This document shows, one piece after another, positions 52,176 to 60,850 of a stretch of DNA of 64,000 nt (positions are counted from its first letter, which is position 1; each line of letters opens with the position of its first letter). The translations under genes were made by a program, and so were the position numbers. The notes beneath the pieces are model-generated. The model made no database searches, was not told the origin of the DNA, and saw only the letters and a list, made by a program, of their open reading frames with translations. Location: the NCBI GenBank assembly GCA_902778535.1, contig CACYYG010000007.1:45142-109141 (forward strand). Reading direction: 5' to 3'. The stretch is from an uncultured Prevotellaceae bacterium (GTDB taxonomy: Bacteria > Bacteroidota > Bacteroidia > Bacteroidales > Bacteroidaceae).

Positions 52176-55100
52176 AAAAATCGACGGTGATGCCGAGGGT
52201 GTAGGACTTGGCACGCGGCGTCTGGCCACTGTCGACGGAGGCACCGTAGCCGCCATAGCCCACCTCTGGGTCAACGCCCTTATACTTGGTAAGGACAAAG
52301 AGGTTGTTGGCGCTGGCATACATGTTCAGCCGCTGGATACCCAGCATTCGCTTCACCACCTTCGGGTCGAAGCTGTAGGTCAGCTGCATATAGTTCAGGC
52401 GGAGGAAGGAGCCGCTCTCCACGAAGCGGTCGCTCACCAGCGTGTTGTAGTTGGTTGCGGCACCATACATGGCACGGGGGATGCTGGTCTGGTTGCCCTC
52501 CTTGCGCCAGCGCCAGTTCACGGCCTTGCTCTGGTTGTTGTTGGACGACATGGCCTCGGTGTCCAAGCGTGCCAGGTTCAGGATCTTGTTGCCCACACGA
52601 TAGTTGAACTGCGTGTTCAGCTTCCAGCGGCCATAGTTTAGCGTGAGGCCGAAGCCGCCGGTGAGCTTGGGCAGCGAGGAGCCGAGGTAGACGATGTCGA
52701 GGGCGTTGATCTGTCCGTCGTGGTTGATGTCATCATAGATGGCGTCGCCGCCCTGGAACTCGTAGTTCTTGCCGGTGGCATCGTGCGAGTAGTTGTACAT
52801 CATGCGCACGGGCTTGTTCTCGTCGTCCACCACGATCTCGCCCGTCTCGCTCAGCACGTAGGGTGCGGTGTGGCCGTCGGCCACGAACTGCTGGCGCTCG
52901 TCGGGAGTCATGGCGGCGAAAGTCTCGTACTGGTATTCGTACACTCCCTTGAAGCGGAAGCCGTAGATGGCGCCGAAGGGATTGTGCAGCTGCACGCGCT
53001 GCAGCACCTCGCGGTTGTCGTAGTTGAACTCTGAGTTCAGCGAGTTCAGCACCGTCTCGTCCATCGTCAGTATCTCGTTTTTGTTGTTGCCGAAGGTAAA
53101 GTTGACGTCGGCGGTGAACTTACCTGCCTTCACCAGCTCATCCGTATTCAGGTTCAGCTCCCAGCCGATGTTGCGCATGGAGCCAACGTTGCGGTAGGTG
53201 AGTTTGTAGAAGCCGGTGGATGAGGGAATGTCGACTTCAGGCATGAGCATGTCGCGGCGTGTGGAGTGATACCACTCTGCCTGCAGCTTGATGCGGTCGT
53301 TGAAGAGTCCAAGGTCGAAACCCACGTCCCATGTCGTGGTGGTCTCCCATCGCAGGTCTGTCAGCCGGATGTTTTCGGGCTTCATGGCGCCCATGTTGAT
53401 GTAGCGCATGTCGCTGCTGTAAATGCTCTCATACAGGTAGTCGCGGTTGGGCTGGTTGCCCACGCGTCCCCAGCTGGGACGCACGGAGAGCATGGAGAGC
53501 CAGCGGTGCGTGGACTCCATCCACGGCTCGTCGACAATGTTCCATCGCAGCGAGACGGCGGGGAAATAGCCCCACTGGCGGTCGGGCCCGAACTTCGTGG
53601 TGCCGTCGGCACGCAGCGAGAAGTCGGCCATGTAGCGTCCCTTGTAGGCATAGTGCGAGGAGAAAGTGTAGTACATCGAGCGCCACTCGCTGAAGTTCGA
53701 GTTCATGCCCGTCACGCGGCCGCCGCCCACGGGGTTGGTGATGCCGCCGGAGGGCAGCTTCGTGGCATCGGTGCCCTGGCCGTTGCTGCTGCCGGTGGTC
53801 AGCTCGAAGCGTCCCATAGCCATCAGCGAGTGGTCTTTGTTCTCGAAGTGGGGGATGAAGGTCAACGTCTGCTTTGTGTTGAAGGCTACGCTCTTGGTGC
53901 TGGCGGCGTAGGCATTGTTCACGCCGTTGTTCCACGACACGGTGACCAGCTCCTTGGGATAGAACTTGTTGACATACTCGTTGAAGATGTTCATATATAC
54001 GCGGCCCTGCCAGTTCAGCTGGTGGTGCTCCTCATCCATGCCCCACAGACGGTAGTTCAGCTCCAGTTCGGGCGTGATGTCGTAGGTGCGGTCTCCGAAT
54101 TTCGCCAGTTTGGCCGATGCCACGGGATTGACATAGCTCTTCTGGTCGCCGTCGAAGACGCTGGGAGCCGACTGCAGCATGGTGTAATACCGGTCGGTGG
54201 CTCTCACCACTCCGTCCTCACCTCTCACCTCTTCATAGATACCCATGTTGGGCATCTTCCTGTAGGCGATGGCTAGCAGGTCATCGTAGTTGCGCTTGGT
54301 GTCGGTATAGGTAAGTGCGAAGTTGGTGGAGATTTTTACGCGATCGCTGACGTAGTAGTCGAGGGCGACGCGTGTGGAGAAGCGGTCCTGTCGCTGCTCG
54401 ATGACGGAGCCTGTCTCGTGGTCGTAGCCTCCTGAGATGCGGAAGGTGGCTTTCTCGCCGCCGCCGGTCACTGAGAGGTAGTGGTTCTGTCGCAGTCCCC
54501 ACTGCGTGACGGCATCCACCCAGTCGGTGTTGTTGTTGTATTGCTCATACTCGGAGAAGGTGGGGTCGTAGTTCAGCTCGCGGATGTTCGAGGCGTTGTC
54601 GTTCTGCTCGGGATTGAAGTAGCTCTCCTTCAGCAGCATGGTGTAGTCGTCGCCGCTCAGCATCTTGTAGCCCTTGGGCTGGTAGGTGCCTGTGAGACGC
54701 AGCGAGTAGGTGAGCTTCGGTGCTCCGCGCGAGCCGCGTTTCGTGGTGATCTCGATGACGCCGTTGGCGCCCTGCGAGCCGTAGATGGCGGTGGCGGCGG
54801 CATCCTTCAGCACGGTGATGCTGGCGATGTCCTCGGGGTTGACGTTCAGCAGCTGTGCAAACTGCTCGTCGTTGGCATTGGTGACGTCGAAGTTGTTCAT
54901 GTCCACGTTCCACGTATTGCCGTTCACCACGATGAGCGGGTTGCTGTTGGTGAGCGTCGAGATGGACGAGGCACCGCGGAGGCGCATAGTCGTGCCTGCG
55001 CCGAGGTTGCCGCTGTTGGCCACGATGTCGAGGCCGGCGATGCGGCCCTGCAGGGCTTCGTCGACGGTGGTCAGGCCCAAGCCCTCAAACTCCTTCATGT

Positions 55101-55545
55101 CAATGGTCTGCGTGGCGTAGCTGATCTCCCGCTCCGGGATGGCCAGTCCGCCGCCGTTGAGGCGCTTCTTCGAGGTGACGGTGACGGTTTCGATGGTGGT
55201 CTGCGACACCAGCTTGACGTGGTAGGTCTCGCGGTTGATGGGCAGCGTCTGAGTCTTGCAGCCCACGAAACTGAAGCGCAGCTTGTCGCTCTGGTTGCGT
55301 ATGCGCATGGAGAAGTTGCCGTTGATATCGGTGACGGTAGCCTCGATGATACGCCCCGTGCCATCAATCTCGCACACCGAGGCGCCGGGCAGTCCGCCCA
55401 TGTCGTCGCTCACGGTGCCATGCACGTTAGTGATCTGCGCCTGGCAGACGGATGATTGAAGAGTGAAGATTGAAGATTGAAGCAAGAAAGCAAAAATCAG
55501 GATTCTTCTAAAGGAGATCATCTGTTTAATAGTGTTCATTTCCAT
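52174..55545 (-). CDS. SusC-like TonB-dependent transporter (pair 2)
   Basis: A 1123-residue outer-membrane importer. The signal peptide includes 'LLQSSIFTLQSSVCQAQ', whose coding bases (55451-55485) are a CTTCAATCTTCAATC-type repeat. A carboxypeptidase-regulatory-like domain follows ('VHGTVSDDMGGLPGASVCEIDG'), then a typical SusC plug ('LTTVDEALQGRIAGLDIVANSGNLG', 'DIASITVLKDAAATAIYGSQGANGVIEITT') and the barrel. A TCTCACC-type stretch (54197-54236) encodes 'EEVRGEDGVVRA'. It begins the SusC2-SusD2 pair and lies 21 bp after FAS1-C. Confidence 0.94.
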   Translation of the reverse strand: MEMNTIKQMISFRRILIFAFLLQSSIFTLQSSVCQAQITNVHGTVSDDMGGLPGASVCEIDGTGRIIEATVTDINGNFSMRIRNQSDKLRFSFVGCKTQTLPINRETYHVKLVSQTTIETVTVTSKKRLNGGGLAIPEREISYATQTIDMKEFEGLGLTTVDEALQGRIAGLDIVANSGNLGAGTTMRLRGASSISTLTNSNPLIVVNGNTWNVDMNNFDVTNANDEQFAQLLNVNPEDIASITVLKDAAATAIYGSQGANGVIEITTKRGSRGAPKLTYSLRLTGTYQPKGYKMLSGDDYTMLLKESYFNPEQNDNASNIRELNYDPTFSEYEQYNNNTDWVDAVTQWGLRQNHYLSVTGGGEKATFRISGGYDHETGSVIEQRQDRFSTRVALDYYVSDRVKISTNFALTYTDTKRNYDDLLAIAYRKMPNMGIYEEVRGEDGVVRATDRYYTMLQSAPSVFDGDQKSYVNPVASAKLAKFGDRTYDITPELELNYRLWGMDEEHHQLNWQGRVYMNIFNEYVNKFYPKELVTVSWNNGVNNAYAASTKSVAFNTKQTLTFIPHFENKDHSLMAMGRFELTTGSSNGQGTDATKLPSGGITNPVGGGRVTGMNSNFSEWRSMYYTFSSHYAYKGRYMADFSLRADGTTKFGPDRQWGYFPAVSLRWNIVDEPWMESTHRWLSMLSVRPSWGRVGNQPNRDYLYESIYSSDMRYINMGAMKPENIRLTDLRWETTTTWDVGFDLGLFNDRIKLQAEWYHSTRRDMLMPEVDIPSSTGFYKLTYRNVGSMRNIGWELNLNTDELVKAGKFTADVNFTFGNNKNEILTMDETVLNSLNSEFNYDNREVLQRVQLHNPFGAIYGFRFKGVYEYQYETFAAMTPDERQQFVADGHTAPYVLSETGEIVVDDENKPVRMMYNYSHDATGKNYEFQGGDAIYDDINHDGQINALDIVYLGSSLPKLTGGFGLTLNYGRWKLNTQFNYRVGNKILNLARLDTEAMSSNNNQSKAVNWRWRKEGNQTSIPRAMYGAATNYNTLVSDRFVESGSFLRLNYMQLTYSFDPKVVKRMLGIQRLNMYASANNLFVLTKYKGVDPEVGYGGYGASVDSGQTPRAKSYTLGITVDF
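54197..54236 (-). repeat. TCTCACC-type repeat in SusC2
   Basis: CTCTCACCACTCCGTCCTCACCTCTCACCTC on the plus strand; in the gene it encodes an acidic loop ('EEVRGEDGVVRA'), read in a different frame from the trpF copy. Confidence 0.65.
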
Positions 55546-55566
55546 AGTTCACTAAATATTCAATTT

Positions 55567-58209
55567 TCAATCTTCAATTTTCAATTTCATCACCTCCTCT
55601 TTCCAGCTCGTCAGCTGCTTTTCGTCGTAGAACAGCGGACCGTCAATCTGGTGCACCACCACGTCGCTGGCGTTGTAGAGCATCTCGTTGTGGTTGGCAT
55701 TGTTGGCGTTCTGAATCCAGTATTCACGGCCCATCAGGTTGTAGCAGCCGTCGGTGGCTATGACGTGACGGGTGTTGTCCGTCAGGTCACTGATACTGAG
55801 CGAGTGGTCGTCGGCAGTGACCTGCACGCTGTAGAAACGCTTGTTCTTCGGGTTGAGCGTCGAGGTCTCGTATTTCACTTGATGGACAGACGTGCCGCTG
55901 ATATAGACGGAGTTGTCCTGGATGTGATACTTCACGAAGTCCATGATGCGGTTGGCCACGATTTTGCGGGCTTCCTTCAGTAGCTTCGCGTCCTTGGCAA
56001 TGGTACGCCACTCGCCCAGCGTGTCGGCCAGTGCCACATAGTCGCTCCAGTAGGGCAGGTAGCCCTGCTCGTGCAGGCGGTCGATGTCGGCATCTGCGGG
56101 CACATAGACGGTGTAGTCGTAGGCATCGAAGAGCGAGCAGTTGTAGTCGGCACAGGTATAGCCGCCCATGCGGTTCTTCATCAGCGTGTTGGTGGCGCCG
56201 CCCTGGGTCAGCAGCTCGAAGAAGCGTGCGCAGTTCTCACGGCCGCTGAGCAGGCTGTAGAGCGAGCGTCGGCTGCCTAAAGGCAGCTGGTCGTCCACAA
56301 CGTAGCTCTTACCGTTGCCCGTCTGCGTCTGGTCGTAGATGCGCTTCACGGCGATGGGCTTGCCCTGCTCTATCTGGAGTCCTCCGGCTATCGTCATCGT
56401 ATTCTCCAGTCCGGCGTTCTCCACGCGGATGGTGCTGCCGCCCTTCGTGCGGTAGTAGCGATGGCCGCTCTCCAAGGTGTCGATGATGATGAGGTTGTCC
56501 AAGAGGTCACGCAGGCGGTTCTGCACCTGGTTGTCGTTGGCATCGTTCAGTTCGCCCTCCATCTTCACGCCGTTCACCAGGTCATAGTTGTATCGGTGGG
56601 CACCGACAGTCTTGCGCACGTCGTCCCAGTAGAACTCATAGAGCACCGACGTCGTGCCGCCGTAGGTACAGGGGTCCACGTAGGTCAGCATGGCGGTGTT
56701 CGTGGGGATGATGAAGCTATAGTAGGAGTCCATGGAGTTGAGGTAAGGCTCGAACTCCAGCTTCTCGATGGCCCAGTAGATGACGTTCATCGTGTTCTCG
56801 TTCACCAGTGCGGGGAACGAGACGCTGCTGTAGGCTGCCGGGGTGAAAACGCGGTTGAGCAGATAGACCACGCCGTTGCAGCCCATGAAGCAGCTGTCCA
56901 CATGCTCTTTTTTCAGGCCGATGGGCACTTTGTTCGTGTTGTCAACGATGTTCTTGAACTTCGAGGGCACGGTCTCGGTAAACGAGCGGACAAGGTTGAT
57001 GTCGAGCAGCTTCACTAGCACCTTCATCGGCACGTTCTCCCAGGCACCGTACATGTCCTTCAGGCTCTCGCCATCGTGCGTCCACCAGTGGTTCAGGGCC
57101 TCATTCGACGGAACGAGCAGCGCACCGGCGTCGTAGTGCAGGTCGCGGCCCGCCGTGTTGCTGTACATATACTGGTTCCAGCCCGGGTCGAAAGCCAACG
57201 TGGCCTCCACGGGCTGCCCATCAGGGTCGGCGTCCAATGTGCCGCCTTCCGACTCGGGATAGTCCTTCGTGTTGCTGTTCTGCGAGAAGTATTTCAGGGT
57301 GAACACCTTGTCATTATTATTGTACAAGCGGTTGAACTCCTTTGTGGCCTCCTCGTCGTAGTAGGGAGCCGAGAAACGGTCGAGCAGCGAGGCGAAGAGC
57401 GACATGTTGCTGTGGTTGTGCACTATCTCGGCCATGTTGTCGGCAGCTGTGGGCAGGCCGTCCACCTTGTGGATATAGCCGTTCTTGCAGGTGATGTCTA
57501 TCTCGGTCAGCTTCTTGCCGTTCACCCACGAGTCGCCCGTGGATGTAGACACGCCGTTGGTCAGGATGCTCAAGTCTTCGTCGGTAATCTTGTTGTTGCG
57601 CATGAAGACGGGCAGGAAGTGGATCATCGGCTTCGCGGTGTTGTCGCGCAGCAGCACGATGGGTTTGCCGGCTTCGCGGAAGGCTTGCCAGTATTTGGTG
57701 TCTGGCATCCTGTCCGGCGTGACATACGTCACCGAGTCGAACACCGAGGCGGCTGTGGGGCGGCGCATGCACTGTCCCTTCAGGGGCTTCGGGCCGCTGA
57801 CGCTGCTGAGCAGCTCAATCAGGTAGGCGTTGTTCACCATCGCACTGTTGAAGAGCAGTTTCTTCTGGGCCATCGTCAGCCGGTCGTAGCTGCCGGCCCC
57901 CCATGTTTTCTGGCTGAAGAACTGGTCGTAGACATCGTCGTTGGCCACGAAGAGCGTCTTAGAGCCCGTCTGGCTGAGTACGTCTCTCTGTTCCAGGTCA
58001 TCGATGAGGCGCAGCGTGTAACGGTAGTTGCCCTCCTCGCTCAGTCTGTCATAGATGGAATTGCCGAGCCACGACGGCTCTTCCATCAGCTCGTCCTTCT
58101 CGCCGCAGGAAATGAAGAATGAAGAATGAAGGATAAAGAAAGCTGTTCCTAACAGCCTCACTGTCCTCTTCATCACATTTCCCGTCTTATCATTCATTGT
58201 TATTTTCAT
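55567..58209 (-). CDS. multi-FAS1 lipoprotein C
   Basis: An 880-residue lipoprotein. ATG 58209 is the longest start; ATG 58173 ('MKRTVRLLGTAFFILHSSF') would give a cleaner signal peptide, and I cannot decide. The lipobox is 'FISCGEK'. At least three FAS1-like regions follow: about 50-260 ('SKTLFVANDDVYDQFFS', 'CKNGYIHKVDGLP'), about 265-460 ('GALLVPSNEALNHWW', 'CNGVVYLLNRVFTPA') and about 480-800 ('YSFIIPTNTAMLTYVDP', 'AGGLQIEQGKPI', 'YTVYVPADADIDRLHEQG'). The signal-core bases (58109-58140) are ATTCTTCATTCTTCATT-type repeats. It lies 37 bp after the metallopeptidase gene and 21 bp before SusC2. Confidence 0.83.
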   Translation of the reverse strand: MKITMNDKTGNVMKRTVRLLGTAFFILHSSFFISCGEKDELMEEPSWLGNSIYDRLSEEGNYRYTLRLIDDLEQRDVLSQTGSKTLFVANDDVYDQFFSQKTWGAGSYDRLTMAQKKLLFNSAMVNNAYLIELLSSVSGPKPLKGQCMRRPTAASVFDSVTYVTPDRMPDTKYWQAFREAGKPIVLLRDNTAKPMIHFLPVFMRNNKITDEDLSILTNGVSTSTGDSWVNGKKLTEIDITCKNGYIHKVDGLPTAADNMAEIVHNHSNMSLFASLLDRFSAPYYDEEATKEFNRLYNNNDKVFTLKYFSQNSNTKDYPESEGGTLDADPDGQPVEATLAFDPGWNQYMYSNTAGRDLHYDAGALLVPSNEALNHWWTHDGESLKDMYGAWENVPMKVLVKLLDINLVRSFTETVPSKFKNIVDNTNKVPIGLKKEHVDSCFMGCNGVVYLLNRVFTPAAYSSVSFPALVNENTMNVIYWAIEKLEFEPYLNSMDSYYSFIIPTNTAMLTYVDPCTYGGTTSVLYEFYWDDVRKTVGAHRYNYDLVNGVKMEGELNDANDNQVQNRLRDLLDNLIIIDTLESGHRYYRTKGGSTIRVENAGLENTMTIAGGLQIEQGKPIAVKRIYDQTQTGNGKSYVVDDQLPLGSRRSLYSLLSGRENCARFFELLTQGGATNTLMKNRMGGYTCADYNCSLFDAYDYTVYVPADADIDRLHEQGYLPYWSDYVALADTLGEWRTIAKDAKLLKEARKIVANRIMDFVKYHIQDNSVYISGTSVHQVKYETSTLNPKNKRFYSVQVTADDHSLSISDLTDNTRHVIATDGCYNLMGREYWIQNANNANHNEMLYNASDVVVHQIDGPLFYDEKQLTSWKEEVMKLKIED

Positions 58210-58246
58210 AGCGGTAGCAAATTATTCACTTATCACTTCATACTTC

Positions 58247-60538
58247 TTACTTCACAACGACCTTGACACTTGCTTTCTGACCATTGCAGAGTGCCTGCAA
58301 GATGTAGAGGCCGGGTGTAATGTCAGCCGGTATGTCATAGTAGCCGTTGCGCATCAGGCTCTGCTGGCAGACCACACGGCCAGCACTGTCTATCAGCCGG
58401 ACGGGAATCTGCAGCTGCGATGCCGCTGTGATGTTCAGCCACACTTGTCCGCCGCGGCTCATCACCGTATGTGCCGGACGCAGGCTGAAACGCACCTCGT
58501 CTGCCGCAGGTGTCTCTGCGTTCTCAATGCCAGAGAGGAAGTCCTGGTCGCGTATCACCGACCGGTAGTTATACCATTTCAGCTGGGCCTTGGCAGGCTG
58601 ATAGACATTCTGTCCCATCCTCAGACGGTAGTCGAAATGCTGCTTGCGCGTCTCTTCTCCCTTATAGACATAGTCGGTGTTGCATACCACGGCAATGACC
58701 ACGTTGTTGGCAGGCACGCCCTGAAGCTGCATCAGCACCTCACCTTCGCCCTCGACAGGCTGCGAGTAGAATATCTTTCCCTGCTTCGTACGATAGCACA
58801 GCATACACACCATGTTCTCGCCCAACGGCTTGAAGTACACACTGACGATGTCGTCCACCTTGCCGCTGACATGCAGGGGAATCTGATTGGCACCGCTCCA
58901 TCCGGGCGTGGTGCGCCATTCGGGCTTCCACCAGTGGGCACTATCCACCTCATTGCACTGGTACATATTGGCGTAGGGTGTGGCCTTCCAGGGGTCTACC
59001 TTCTTCCAGTAGGGACTCCACTCCTGCTGGATGGTGACAAGCCAGTTGTCGTCGAGCAGCTTGCGGCAGGCATTCGACCACTGTCCCACGTCGATCATGG
59101 CCTGGCGTGCCCGATACTCCAGAATGAGATGCCGCATTTGGTCGCCACCTAACGAGTCGGCCATGCCTTCTAGCACACGGTTCTTGCAATAGCGCCATAT
59201 CCAGGGAATGGCACCGCGTCCCATGATCTCGCTAAGGAAGTGGGGGAAGAGCTCGCCGTACTGCACGCCGCCCAACAGGTTGCGCCATGTGCAGACCTGG
59301 CCCGACGAACCATACATATTCACGCCTTCAGCCGACGGGCCGCCGAAAGAGTCATCCAGCAGCCATCCAGAGTAACATTCAATGGGCATGAATGGTGCAA
59401 TCATATTGCCAGCGCTGAGGAAACCCATACTTTCCGGGGCTTTACCACTTTTCACCAGCTCTGCCTCGCCCTGCAGCCATGTATTGCCGCCCTCATGGAA
59501 CCAGGCGCTCTGCTTGCAGCCATCTAGATCGGCAAAGGTGGCATGGATGCCCTCGTGCACGCAGGCGTTCTGCTGCCCCACGGCGTCGCTGTAGGTGCAG
59601 TTGGGGTCGAAGGATGCAATGGGATAATAGCTCAACAGGACCATAGGCCACGACTCACCGCGATACCATGTGGCACTCTGCCATCCGCCCAAGGCAGTGT
59701 TTGGCTCATTGTCGGTACCCACGCCGCTGCCGTAGCCATAGACCTGGCTATAATAGCCGTTGCGGGCACGTTTGTCGGGAGGCCATCCGAAGACATCGCG
59801 GAAGAAGGCAAAGTCCTCGTCCATCTTCTTCACTAAAAGCACCATGGCGGTGTCGGTGATGGCTTTGTTGGCGTTGGGCCCTACGGCCACACTCCACCAC
59901 TCGCCGTGCTTCTCGCGGGCCACGTTCATGGACTCAGGCAGGCGCCCCTTTGTGGGAGCCGACAGCGTGGGATACTCCCAGCGGAAGTCGTAGCACAGCG
60001 TGGGGTCGTAGGCCGGCCACTTGTAGCTCACCGACGGGTCGGCATAGCCCATAAGCTGTAGCTCGCGCAGGCCACAGGCCTTGTCACCTTTCATATATAC
60101 GCGCACACGCGAGGAGGATAGCTCCACCTCTGTCACCGACAGCTTTTTGTCGTCAGCATCGTTCAGCGTCGCTCCGCGCTGCCACTCGCTGCCGTCCCAC
60201 CATGCCATGTATGCCTCGGTGGGCAGCAGCAGGGCATCGCTATCGGCAGCCCAATACGCGCGTATCTCTTTTATTACATTCTGCTGCAACCATTGCAGCT
60301 CTACGTATGCCTCCTCGCCGTAGTGCGCCTCGTCGGTAGTGCTCACCCAGTATCTGGCGTTGCCGCCATAGCGGTTGTCCCTGATGAGGCTCACGGGGTA
60401 GTCGGCACTCTCAAAAGAAGCTGACACGCCAGTGGCTGACAGTGAAAGATTCTTCACTTCCTGAGCCTGTGCCTGCTGCATCAGCGCGGCACTCATCAGT
60501 AGCACCGAAGCCAATACTGAGGTAAAAATCCTATTCAT
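58247..60538 (-). CDS. secreted DUF6055-type putative zinc metallopeptidase
   Basis: A 763-residue secreted protein (signal peptide about 1-26). The N-terminal region (about 35-165) looks like a discoidin-type carbohydrate-binding module ('SADYPVSLIRDNRYGGN', 'VRVYMKGDKACGLRELQLMGY'). The centre holds 'CVHEGIHATFADLDG', an HEXXH zinc motif at His328-Glu329-His332; 'AWFHEGGNTWLQGEAE' (about 346-360) offers the third ligand. This build fits DUF6055, which I infer to be a peptidase or related hydrolase. A tail ('GLYILQALCNGQKASVKVVVK', read in two parts) suggests type IX secretion. It is the first gene of the cluster and has a clear promoter. Confidence 0.75.
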   Translation of the reverse strand: MNRIFTSVLASVLLMSAALMQQAQAQEVKNLSLSATGVSASFESADYPVSLIRDNRYGGNARYWVSTTDEAHYGEEAYVELQWLQQNVIKEIRAYWAADSDALLLPTEAYMAWWDGSEWQRGATLNDADDKKLSVTEVELSSSRVRVYMKGDKACGLRELQLMGYADPSVSYKWPAYDPTLCYDFRWEYPTLSAPTKGRLPESMNVAREKHGEWWSVAVGPNANKAITDTAMVLLVKKMDEDFAFFRDVFGWPPDKRARNGYYSQVYGYGSGVGTDNEPNTALGGWQSATWYRGESWPMVLLSYYPIASFDPNCTYSDAVGQQNACVHEGIHATFADLDGCKQSAWFHEGGNTWLQGEAELVKSGKAPESMGFLSAGNMIAPFMPIECYSGWLLDDSFGGPSAEGVNMYGSSGQVCTWRNLLGGVQYGELFPHFLSEIMGRGAIPWIWRYCKNRVLEGMADSLGGDQMRHLILEYRARQAMIDVGQWSNACRKLLDDNWLVTIQQEWSPYWKKVDPWKATPYANMYQCNEVDSAHWWKPEWRTTPGWSGANQIPLHVSGKVDDIVSVYFKPLGENMVCMLCYRTKQGKIFYSQPVEGEGEVLMQLQGVPANNVVIAVVCNTDYVYKGEETRKQHFDYRLRMGQNVYQPAKAQLKWYNYRSVIRDQDFLSGIENAETPAADEVRFSLRPAHTVMSRGGQVWLNITAASQLQIPVRLIDSAGRVVCQQSLMRNGYYDIPADITPGLYILQALCNGQKASVKVVVK

Positions 60539-60614
60539 TATGCAAACGATATAGTTAGTGTTCAGATAGGTCAGTTTTCCTGGCGATGAGACGTGTCATT
60601 TGAGGATTGTGCAA

Positions 60615-60646
60615 CAAAGTTAGGTCTTTTTTTAGTTCCCTCCAAA
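60615..60646 (-). promoter_or_regulatory. Bacteroidetes-type promoter of the FAS1/Sus cluster
   Basis: On the minus strand TTTG (60646-60643), a 20-bp spacer, then TAACTTTG (60622-60615). It lies 76 bp before the metallopeptidase start and is the only strong promoter I see for the nine-gene run. Confidence 0.75.
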
Positions 60647-60754
60647 CTTTTTTGAAGAAATTTTCAGTATTTTTTTTATTTCTTCCGAGCGGCTGAAAGG
60701 ATAGTCCAAATAGATGAAAATATCGTCTAAATGCCTGTATTTTCGTTGTTTTTT

Positions 60755-60786
60755 CTTGCGCGTTTCCGACGGAATGACTATCTTTG
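60755..60786 (+). promoter_or_regulatory. Bacteroidetes-type promoter of the DUF4859 gene
   Basis: CTTG at 60755-60758, a 20-bp spacer, then TATCTTTG at 60779-60786, 64 bp before ATG 60851. It diverges from the FAS1/Sus cluster promoter. Confidence 0.7.
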
Positions 60787-60850
60787 CAGTGCAAGAATGA
60801 AAAACAAAAAAACAACATCATTTTACTAACTATTAAATTCACTTTATGGT

